64,000 bases of DNA from Lujinxingia litoralis. GTDB taxonomy: Bacteria > Myxococcota_A > Bradymonadia > Bradymonadales > Bradymonadaceae. The translations under genes and the position numbers were made by a program. Shown one piece after another: positions 48,701-54,113 of the stretch (positions within the stretch are counted from its first letter, which is position 1; each line of letters begins with the position of its first letter). The stretch lies in the NCBI RefSeq assembly GCF_003260125.1, contig NZ_QHKO01000002.1:565378-629377 (forward strand), in the 5' to 3' direction. The notes below the pieces were generated by a model, which had not been told where the DNA came from, made no database searches, and saw nothing but the letters and a program-made list of their open reading frames with translations.

Positions 48701-51516
48701 CGGCCGAGGTCTGCGTTGATCTGGCGCGCCGCTTTGGTTGTGCCCTGGCGTTGGTGGGGCGCACGCCGCTTGATCATCCCGATCCGCTCAGTGTCGATCT
48801 CAAGCAAGAGGCGGTACGAGTCAAAGCGGAGCTCAAGGCCGCCGGCAAGCGTGTGACGCCGGTGGCCGTGCGGCGGGAGTTGCGCGGGCTGGTGGCGCAG
48901 CAGGAGATCGCTCGTAATCTCGGCCGGATGCGTCAGGTTGGAGCACGAGCGCAGTATTTCAGCTGTGATGTGGCCGAAGCCGCCGGTGTGCAGGCGTTGA
49001 TCGGCCAGGTTGAGCAGGAGCTGGGGCCGGTGACCGGTGTGATTCACGGCGCCGGAGTCGAGGACAGCCGGTTGCTCGGCGCCAAGGATGTCGCCGCCTT
49101 CGATCGCGTCTTTCGGGGCAAAGCATTGGGAGGCGTAAATCTCTGGCGCGCGCTGCGCGATCGGGGGCTTCGCCATTATGTGGCGTTCACCAGTGTGGCC
49201 GGTCGCTTTGGTAATGCCGGGCAGACCGACTATGCCGCGGCCAACGACGCCCTGGCCCGGCAGGTGATGCGCATCAACGCCTTTGCGCGTCAGAGCGGAC
49301 GCCCGGTGCAGGCCCTGGCCATCGACTGGACTGCCTGGGATGAGGTCGGGATGGCAGTGGAAGGGTCGATGCGCACGATTCTGGAAGCCAGGGGGGTGGA
49401 GTTTTTACCCCCAGCGGTGGGGGCGCCGATGGTGGGCGAATCGCTGGCCCGAGGGCTTACCGGGGAGTTTGTGGTGGCCGGCGAGTTGGGAGCGCTGGGT
49501 GGGGAGCACAAGGATCGATCGCCTGGCACCGTGACGCCGATGCCCCGCGATCGATCGCCTGGCACCGTGACGCCGATGCTCCGCGATCGATCGCCTGGCA
49601 CCGTGACGAGCTATGCGCTGGTGGATCGGGTGGTGGCGAAGTCGAGGGACGAGGTGAGCGTTGAGCGCATCTTCGATCCGCAGCGCGATCTCTTTCTCCG
49701 GGATCATCGCTATCAGGGCAGTGAACTTGTGCCGGGGGTGATGGGCTACGAGCTGATGAGCGCAGCAGCCATGGAGCTGAGCGGCGAGCCGGTGGCGGAG
49801 TTGCGAGATGTGCGATTTGAGCGCGCGTTGAAGTTAGCTCACTCCGAGCCCATTCGGGCAATGGCAGTGGCCCGAGTGGTTGCGCGCGAGGCGGGGCGCG
49901 TGGAAGTCGAGGTGGTCGTGCGCTCGGAGCGCGAGGCCCGCACCGGGCGGATGATTCGTCAGGAGCATTTTCGGGCCCGGGTGATTTGCGGCGCGGCGCC
50001 CGAGATGCCATCGCCGGTGGGTGAGTGTGGTGGGGTGGGGGGAGATGCTCCGCGCTGGTGCCAGGCACCCGATCGCGACGCGATTTACCGGCGATTTTTT
50101 CATACGGGGAGTTTTCAACTTCTGGAATCGGGGGGGCTTCATCATGACGATGCCATCGTTGCTTTTGGGCGTTTGACTCCGCACAGGCTCATGACCGGCG
50201 CGAAGGTTCAGCGCTGGGTAAGCGAGCCGCTGGTCCGTGAGCTCGCCATGCAGTCGGTGGGGCTGTGGGGGCTCTTGCATCATCAGCGCACCTTTTTGCC
50301 GCTGGGAATCGGGCGAAGCGTCACCCTGGGGACCTCGCAGCCGGGGGAGCTGCTGACGGTGCGGGCGAAGAGACGCGCCGATGCTTCGGCGGATACCATC
50401 GCTTTTGATGTGGAGGTGCGTGGGGAAGACGGACGCAGACTCCAGGTGATGGAGAAAGTCGAGATGATCGCGCACTCGCCGCTCGCTTCGTCTGATCGCC
50501 TGGCACCCGGGGGCGAGGCCCGTTTTCTGGAGGTGGGTCTGAGCGCTGAGATGGCCGGTGTGCTGCTGAGCCGTGCGGGGCAGTCGGAGGAGGCGGTGCT
50601 GACGGCGTCTGAGCGCGAGGCTCGAGATCGACTTCGCAGCGAGCAGCGCCGCGGGGAGTGGCTTGCCGCCCGGGTGGCCGCCCGAGAGCTGCTCAGACGA
50701 TATGCGCTCTGCTTTTATGGCGAGCGGGTAGGTCTGGAGGAGGTCTTTGTGCATAAGACCGACGATGGGGAGCCTCAGCTGTGCTGGCGGGATGCTTCCC
50801 GGGCCTGGTCGCTACCGGCGTTGAGTCTGACCCACGCGTCGGGCCGCGCCCTGGCTGTGGTTACGATGCCGGGCAGCGGAGAGCGGATTGGTGTTGACAT
50901 GGAGCCGCTCGAGGCGCGCTCAGAAGCCTTTGGTCGCGCGTACTTCACCGAACAAGAACGCGCTCTGGGCGTGGGAGAGCTGGCTTCGGGGCAACGTGAG
51001 ACCGCGCTGTGGACGATTAAGGAGGCAGTGTCCAAGGCGCTGGGAGTTGGGTTGCAGCTGGCAGCGGCCGAAATCGAGGTCGTGTCGGTGAGTCCCAGGC
51101 CCGTTGCGGTGCCAGGCGACCGTACATGCTTCGAGGCGCGGGTTCGGCTCTGCGGCAAGGCGGAGGAGCGTCGTCTGGAGCTCGATATCAAGACTCCGGC
51201 GGTGGAGCTGAAACTCCAGGAGGGGGCGGTGGTCTCCATCGCCAGGGCACTTCCCGAAGATCTCATCCGAGCGCCCGGACGGGAACGCGTTGCCGGCCTG
51301 CCCAAGGGGAAAGGATACGATCGAGGGTCTGGCACCGGAGCAGGGGGGAACGCCGTACGCACACCTGGCACCGAGCCTTTGTCTGGCGGGATGCTCGATG
51401 ATGAGGGTGTGGCTGCGATCGCGGCGCTTCTTCGCCATCGAGGTCTCTGGGAGCAGACCTCGTCAACATCAAAGAGCCCGTCGGCCACGCGTTCGTTGAG
51501 TTCCTGGAAGGCCTGA
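39769..51516 (+). CDS. PUFA-synthase-like megasynthase: ER-KS-AT-ACP3-KS-KR-DH-PPTase
   Basis: A 3915-residue iterative lipid/polyketide synthase. Domains in order: a flavin enoyl reductase of the nitronate monooxygenase/PfaD type (1-685); ketosynthase (739-1195; Cys952, His1086, His1128); acyltransferase (1385-1710; Ser1483 in GHSLGEYG); three carrier domains with LGVDTVKQAE (Thr1829, Thr1964, Thr2080 at the usual Ser site); a second, divergent ketosynthase (2190-2650; Cys2390); ketoreductase with GGARGI near 2970 and Tyr3155; hot-dog dehydratase (His3313); and a phosphopantetheinyl transferase (GVDMEP 3708-3713, WTIKEAVSK from 3748). GTG 39769 has GAGG five bases upstream. Product unknown; secondary lipid or PUFA is inferred. 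Linkers carry dispersed repeats. Confidence 0.88.
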   Translation: MRDNWTTVEAKVFVYFQSVVSGLEAAEGAREAGATVVWASQTQPEITMESGDWRRILADERPDAFRSVSGVILAAGHRFDVDALRRKVQILKSGGVAVWVEVCSLEEAKQAERFDADGVVLCGLESGGLCGEESGLVLLGRVQREVGLSAVVRGGMGPDAAAAVMACGASGYVLEEALWLCEGMAPSPAARKVLERVGATDTRCLGVTLGARYRAWSLLATRPTRELAAQEVEFLEGGDARGYLAEVEARVFGRWEELDPKREIWPMGQGAALARVFYERYGTVERAVRGVQEHVTEVMGGLAADFPLREGAGVARVNGTRFPIHQGPMAQVSDTPGFARAVVEAGALPWLALGNMPTEVARRVVDETANALGAAPFGAGIIGLEANPYRDGHIEMMIEQGGRRGNFSGLVAAGSAEQAMMLEAGQVPSYLHTPTPGVLAAALRQGHRRFIWEGAEAGGHVGTLGSLALWQLGVIAMEEALAGGEAADAFAVVVAGGISGAASAAAAAAMLFGLHRRGVAVGVQMGTAYLMCREAVESGAVSATYQEMADHSPGTVIMGETVNTPTRVLMSPAARWVLGREVERLAEGIKLGERKHLYERDNLGGLRAAAKSQRIAEVVAGVGARFETLSREEQLEAGLFHCGQGVVLCQAQTIAQLHEEVTEGARRWVEARLRRSWDVERLVRVPGDRVEVLDDGVPGERADIAMGCQAMAPASQERTMTTSEGAGMRHSTKVEAIDGERAVAIIGIGAKMPGALSAMKFWENILFGVSAIKEVPADRWDPALYFDEDPGVPDKTYSKIGGWVEGFEFDRRRYRMPPKVVASVDPTQLLCLEAVHDALEDAGYLERTFDRDRCAVILGNALGGDLRDESTLRILYPKMDQALRGALMELSSAAMGAAERERLLEEVEARFKATLGEVSEDSMPGELANVIAGRVAQVFDLRGPNFVTDAACASSLAAIEAAVRGLRAKEYDMVVCGGADRSMGPTSFVKFSKIGALSPDGSRPFDAGANGFVMGEGAGIVVLKRLSDAVADGDQIYAVIRGVGGSSDGKGKAITAPNPAGQRRALERAYHDAGVGPRSVSLIEAHGTSTPVGDPAEVASLRAVLDADGGEWAAETVALGSVKSMIGHLKSAAGAAGVIKVAMALKHRVLPPTLGVEEVNSALELEGSRVRVQTEAQPWEVYEGQARRAGVSAFGFGGTNFHVVLEEFEGGAGGPGARRSIASREHGSEVGGPGEAVMLAVGGEVVALEERGGARGASACGALEERGGAREAVPPGEGVLGLWAASKRELEEEITRAQEHLERGGIGALTPWLLPVREQGAGLRQPVRGAEKEVRLAIAFEGVDELRARLERARNAAERDKGWRVLAHQGIVLGERVLAGKVGMLFPGQGTQYLGMLSELKSRFDVVRRTFEEADEVMMPVIGRRLSDVIDPGPLGDAAAQKAAFEALTQTEITQPAVLTADIALYRLLGRLGIAPHVVAGHSLGEYGACVAAGIMSFGDALRTVAARGTEMARVTPMNGDTGLMAGINAAVEVVQPVLDGIDGYVVCANINCPTQTIIAGLREPVRRAVETFEAMGYQAPLLPVSHAFHSEVVAAASGPLRRHLATIEVNAPATPILTNVTGGFYPEGPGAEDAIRDLLAEQVAAPVEYIKVVETMYAAGARVFVEVGPKRAQTSFVSSILEGREHLAVHTNHPKKGDVASLYEALATMWASGVWRPECDQELAAVWVSGERAVVAVPVPGERVEAAGAADQLRVVPVPGERSESACAADQLRDAPVPGERVEAEGGGSVDRASIDAELLRVLCEQTGYEPEEIEQDFELEADLGVDTVKQAEIMARVRELYGLARDESFRLSEYPTLGRMGDYVEARLSEGGVPGERVEAACAADQLRDAPVPGERVEAACAADQLRDAPVPGERVEAEGAGSVDRASIDAELLRVLCEQTGYEPEEIEQDFELEADLGVDTVKQAEIMARVRELYGLARDESFRLSEYPTLGRMGDYVEARLSEGGVPGERVEAACAADQLRDAPVPGERVEAEGAGSVDRASIDAELLRVLCEQTGYEPEEIEQDFELEADLGVDTVKQAEIMARVRELYGLARDESFRLSEYPTLGRMGDYVEARLSEGRVPGERSESTGSDEELRDAPVPGERTEAERADAAVPGEQIPRVSLSDMRPYTPHRHAIAADVEITGCAAGLPGAGAIFRSRALDELLAGDNMIGQVPQKARQAMVDNHIVRLQKHEGGGGEMRPVTELEEVIKLAGVGGEFDLGEWGVPERLRASLDRTSQLAFAAGFEALRDAGLPLVPRYRETTTGKRVTIGWALPKAVGRETGVIFASAFAGQDALIEELRAQREHDYRFNHRFLLRVLGIANSRFAEFVGARGPNTKINNACASTTTAVAMAQDWIRAGRCRRVLILAADDASGDTLMEWVGSGFLATGAATTEDDVARAALPFDRRRHGMIIGMGALALVVEEAGQAEARGIEPVADVLATRFVNSAYHPTRLDVDHIAGEVAALVKEVEGRFELKREEIADRTVFISHETYTPARGGSAAAEIAALRQTFGERANQVVIANTKGFTGHAMAAGIEDVLAMKVLQRQQVPPIANFAEPDPELGDLRLSQGGSYPVDYALRLAAGFGSQLALALFRYRARCEARVFAPARYRAWLSEVSEMEHFELALEDRVLRLRPARPMDPPRGPGQTQTRVPALRAEAVASAAGLQATSASSFAMRPVAIEASAAPATDVLGIRRELAGRGVALVGGPVLVAELLRRLLERAGARVVRLASDRQRGPLDEKGVNLGDEDEILRLFAAREVDAVINLLGVGSGDDEAAEVYWAARHTFHVARAFAALHEDRSSGTVTDVRPAFVSLTLMGGCFGLSPGDSPSVAGGAVSGFTKALAKEWEWAQVKVVDAPGALDEGMATRVLEELVGGSDRVEVGLAEGMRHRPVVLEPEDVRAPSGSCRGPDADSVILVTGGARGITAEVCVDLARRFGCALALVGRTPLDHPDPLSVDLKQEAVRVKAELKAAGKRVTPVAVRRELRGLVAQQEIARNLGRMRQVGARAQYFSCDVAEAAGVQALIGQVEQELGPVTGVIHGAGVEDSRLLGAKDVAAFDRVFRGKALGGVNLWRALRDRGLRHYVAFTSVAGRFGNAGQTDYAAANDALARQVMRINAFARQSGRPVQALAIDWTAWDEVGMAVEGSMRTILEARGVEFLPPAVGAPMVGESLARGLTGEFVVAGELGALGGEHKDRSPGTVTPMPRDRSPGTVTPMLRDRSPGTVTSYALVDRVVAKSRDEVSVERIFDPQRDLFLRDHRYQGSELVPGVMGYELMSAAAMELSGEPVAELRDVRFERALKLAHSEPIRAMAVARVVAREAGRVEVEVVVRSEREARTGRMIRQEHFRARVICGAAPEMPSPVGECGGVGGDAPRWCQAPDRDAIYRRFFHTGSFQLLESGGLHHDDAIVAFGRLTPHRLMTGAKVQRWVSEPLVRELAMQSVGLWGLLHHQRTFLPLGIGRSVTLGTSQPGELLTVRAKRRADASADTIAFDVEVRGEDGRRLQVMEKVEMIAHSPLASSDRLAPGGEARFLEVGLSAEMAGVLLSRAGQSEEAVLTASEREARDRLRSEQRRGEWLAARVAARELLRRYALCFYGERVGLEEVFVHKTDDGEPQLCWRDASRAWSLPALSLTHASGRALAVVTMPGSGERIGVDMEPLEARSEAFGRAYFTEQERALGVGELASGQRETALWTIKEAVSKALGVGLQLAAAEIEVVSVSPRPVAVPGDRTCFEARVRLCGKAEERRLELDIKTPAVELKLQEGAVVSIARALPEDLIRAPGRERVAGLPKGKGYDRGSGTGAGGNAVRTPGTEPLSGGMLDDEGVAAIAALLRHRGLWEQTSSTSKSPSATRSLSSWKA
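45119..46144 (+). repeat. Near-identical carrier-domain repeats inside the megasynthase
   Basis: The three carrier-domain segments (about 45130-45388, 45535-45793 and 45886-46144) are almost identical in DNA; copy one differs from copy two in only a couple of places (TTGCGTGTG against TTACGCGTG), and copies two and three look identical. The linkers between them are built from the dispersed repeat plus a shared GCGGATCAACTTCGGGATGC block, which occurs five times from 45018 to 45853. This points to recent in-frame expansion. Assembly collapse or expansion is possible here. Confidence 0.9.
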
Positions 51517-51609
51517 GTTCTGCGGTGATTGTGACGTTGAGCAAGGCGTCTGGGACGCTTGAGGCGTTTGTGATGAACAACGTATTTGAACCATGAGCAG
51601 GAGCAGCGC

Positions 51610-52206
51610 ATGACACAGTATGTGGTTGAGATCGATGGCAGATCGCAGCGTCTTGTGCAGTTGCGTGAGAGCGGTCGGGCGCGTTGGGTGGCCGAGCTTG
51701 ATTCGGGCCGCGTGGTCGAACTGGAGCTGGTGGGGCGATCGCCAGAGGGCGGGGTGTGCGTTCGCCTGGAGGGTGTGGAGCACACGTTGGAGTTCGACGC
51801 GGTGCCAGGTGAGCGATCGCGGGGAGTCGCGTCGCGCATCGTTCGGGTGCCAGGTGAGCGATCGCGAGAAGTTCGGGTGAGTTCGGCCGCTGATGTGGTG
51901 CTGGCGGCGGATGTTCTGGCGCCACCGGGCACGGGAGAAGGGGAGTCAGGGGAAGCTACTCTCTTCTGCCCCATGACCGGGGTGGTCCTTGAGGTCAGCG
52001 TTCGCCCCGGTCAGCAGGTACGTCGGGGGGATCCGCTGGTGGTGGTAGAGGCGATGAAAATGGAGAACACCCTCTACGCGCCGCATGAGGCGGTGGTCGA
52101 GGAGATCTGCGTGAACGCCGGAGAGACCGTGCGTCGTGGCCAGGAGCTGATTCGCTGGAGTGCCGGAAACCTCGGTAACGCGATGCCGATGAAGGAGCAG
52201 GTATGA
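51610..52206 (+). CDS. Biotin carboxyl carrier protein
   Basis: A 198-residue biotinyl-domain protein. The C-terminal 75 residues show the lipoyl/biotinyl fold with the biotin-lysine motif VVEAMKMENTLYAP. The N-terminal part resembles the BT/carrier region of acyl-CoA carboxylases. Between them lies an insert with two in-frame copies of the dispersed repeat, read as VPGERS. ATG 51610 has AGGAG six bases upstream. The stop overlaps the start of the carboxyltransferase gene (ATGA). It would carry carboxybiotin from a biotin carboxylase that is not in this window. Confidence 0.9.
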   Translation: MTQYVVEIDGRSQRLVQLRESGRARWVAELDSGRVVELELVGRSPEGGVCVRLEGVEHTLEFDAVPGERSRGVASRIVRVPGERSREVRVSSAADVVLAADVLAPPGTGEGESGEATLFCPMTGVVLEVSVRPGQQVRRGDPLVVVEAMKMENTLYAPHEAVVEEICVNAGETVRRGQELIRWSAGNLGNAMPMKEQV

Positions 52207-53837
52207 GTGAGACTCAAGAGATGTTGAGGTTGGAGGCCGTCACGTCGACTTCCGTGAGCGTCCGTCGAACGCCTGGCACCGATACTGCGTCACCTCCGCG
52301 ATCTGCGCGAACGCCTGGCACCGATGCGGAGACGCCGCAAGAGCAAAGGTCCGGCACCGAGCGTGTGCTGGCGGCCCGCACGAAAGTCAGCATCGCCCTG
52401 GCTCGGCTGGAGCGTCTGTTTGATCCGGGGACTCTGGAGGTGATTGGCGCGGAGGTCACCCACCGCGCCGAGGGGTTCGGTCTGGAGAAGCGTCGCATCC
52501 CCGGCGACGGGGTCGTTACGGCCAGCGGTCTGGTAGAGGGGCGGCCGGTCTTTGCTTACGCTCAGGACCGCACGGTGCTGGGGGGGAGTCTGGGACAGGC
52601 CCATGCCCAGAAGATCGCGCGCTTGCAAGATCTGGCGCTGCGCGCGGGAGCGCCCTTTGTGGGCATCAACGACTCTGGTGGTGCGCGCATTCAGGAGGGC
52701 GTGGATGCGTTGGGGGGCTATGGCGAGATCTTTCGGCGCAATGTGGCGGCCTCCGGCGTTATCCCCCAGATCAGCGTGATCGCCGGGCCTTGCGCTGGTG
52801 GTGCGGTTTACTCGCCGGCGCTCACCGATTTTGTGGGTATGGTGGATCGGTCGAGCTTTATGTTTCTGACGGGGCCGAAGGTCGTTAAAACGGTGACCTT
52901 TGAAGATGTGACCGTCGAGGAACTCGGAGGTGCTCGTACCCATGCCGAGCGTACTGGGGTGAGTCATTTTCGCTGGGGCAATGATGAAGAAGCCATCGCC
53001 CAGGTGCGTCGTCTGCTGAGCTATCTGCCTTCGAACCATCGGGAGGAGCCGCCCTTTGTCGCTCCGACAGATGATGTTGAACGTATGGACGCGGCCCTTG
53101 GCACGATCGTCCCGGGTGATCCTCGCAAACCTTATGATGTGCGTGCGGTGGTGGAGCTGGTGGTGGACCGCGACTCCTTTATGGAGGTTCAGGCCGGCTG
53201 GGCCCGCAATGTGGTGGTGGGGCTGGGTCGGTTGGGGGGACACGTGATCGGGATCATCGCGAACCAACCCCTGGTCAAAGCCGGCGTTCTCGATATTGAT
53301 GCCAGTCGCAAGGCGGCGCGCTTTATACGTACCTGCAATGCCTTTGGGATTCCGCTGGTGAGCCTGGTGGATGTGCCGGGCTTTTTGCCGGGGCGAGAGC
53401 AGGAGTACGGCGGGGTCATCGATCACGGAGCTAAACTTCTCTACGCCTACTGCGAGGCCACCGTGCCCAAGTTGGCCGTGATTCTGCGCAAGGCTTACGG
53501 TGGGGCCTACATTGTGATGAGTTCGCAGCATGTGGGCGGTGATGTGAACTTGGCCTGGCCCCGTGCGGAGATCGCGGTCATGGGCGCCAGCGGGGCCGTG
53601 GAAGTGCTCAATCGTCGTGAACTCGCTGCGGCCGAAGATCCGGAAGGTCGAGCGGCCGAACTGCGAGCCGACTATGAGGAGCGTTTTCTCAACCCCGATA
53701 TCGCCGCGCAACGCGGTTATATCGATGCTGTGATCGAGCCCTGTGAGACACGTCGCCGTCTCTACCGGCATCTTCGGGTGCTGTTGAACAAGCGTGAGTG
53801 GACGTTGCCGCGCCGTCACGCCAACGGCCCGCTCTAG
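52203..53837 (+). CDS. Acyl-CoA carboxylase carboxyltransferase subunit (PccB/AccD type)
   Basis: A 544-residue member of the two-crotonase-fold carboxyltransferase family. Landmarks: LARLERLFDPGT, RIPGDGVVTASGLVEGRPV, FAYAQDRTVLGGSLGQAHAQKI, INDSGGARIQEGV, GPCAGGAVYSPAL, DFVGMV, and in the second half VPGFLPGREQEYGGVI and RKAYGGAYIVMSS. It transfers CO2 from carboxybiotin to acetyl- or propionyl-CoA; the substrate is not certain. The N-terminal 50 residues hold two dispersed-repeat copies in reverse sense (RTPGTD), absent in relatives. With the carrier protein and the megasynthase before it, it likely feeds malonyl-type extenders. Confidence 0.92.
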   Translation: MSETQEMLRLEAVTSTSVSVRRTPGTDTASPPRSARTPGTDAETPQEQRSGTERVLAARTKVSIALARLERLFDPGTLEVIGAEVTHRAEGFGLEKRRIPGDGVVTASGLVEGRPVFAYAQDRTVLGGSLGQAHAQKIARLQDLALRAGAPFVGINDSGGARIQEGVDALGGYGEIFRRNVAASGVIPQISVIAGPCAGGAVYSPALTDFVGMVDRSSFMFLTGPKVVKTVTFEDVTVEELGGARTHAERTGVSHFRWGNDEEAIAQVRRLLSYLPSNHREEPPFVAPTDDVERMDAALGTIVPGDPRKPYDVRAVVELVVDRDSFMEVQAGWARNVVVGLGRLGGHVIGIIANQPLVKAGVLDIDASRKAARFIRTCNAFGIPLVSLVDVPGFLPGREQEYGGVIDHGAKLLYAYCEATVPKLAVILRKAYGGAYIVMSSQHVGGDVNLAWPRAEIAVMGASGAVEVLNRRELAAAEDPEGRAAELRADYEERFLNPDIAAQRGYIDAVIEPCETRRRLYRHLRVLLNKREWTLPRRHANGPL

Positions 53838-54113
53838 GGCAAAAGATCGAGTGCCAGGCGTGCGCACGCCTGGCACTCGATCTCTGACACTCAAACTCAG
53901 GAGGGGCTGTGCGGAGACCTGGCACCTGCGCGATGCCGGTTCGTCTGCGCGCGGAGACCTGGCACCTGCGTGCGCCGCCGGGGCGTGTGCGATCGGTGAC
54001 CTGGCACCGGTGCGTCTGCGGTGACCTGGCGCCGGTTCGTCTGCGCGCGGAGACCTGGCACCCGCTTACCCCAGTAACGCGGGTGCTGAGGCGATCGGTG
54101 GCCTGGCACCCGA
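53838..54113. repeat. Gap with perfect 40-bp palindrome and reverse repeat copies
   Basis: Positions 53844-53883 are a perfect 40-base palindrome made of two dispersed-repeat copies head to head with no spacer (arm AGATCGAGTGCCAGGCGTGC). It starts seven bases after the carboxylase stop and could act as a transcript-end hairpin, though it has no T run. Farther on, at least five reverse copies (CCTGGCACC) lie at about 53918, 53958, 53998, 54052 and 54101, spaced about 40 bases apart, and one variant reads CCTGGCGCC. The convergent von Willebrand gene ends at 54114. Confidence 0.9.

Noticed and set aside
46387..49176. Long open frame (929 codons) on the minus strand opposite the megasynthase
   Set aside because: Shadow of the KS2-KR coding frame; the translation is Arg/His/Pro rich without a recognisable domain.
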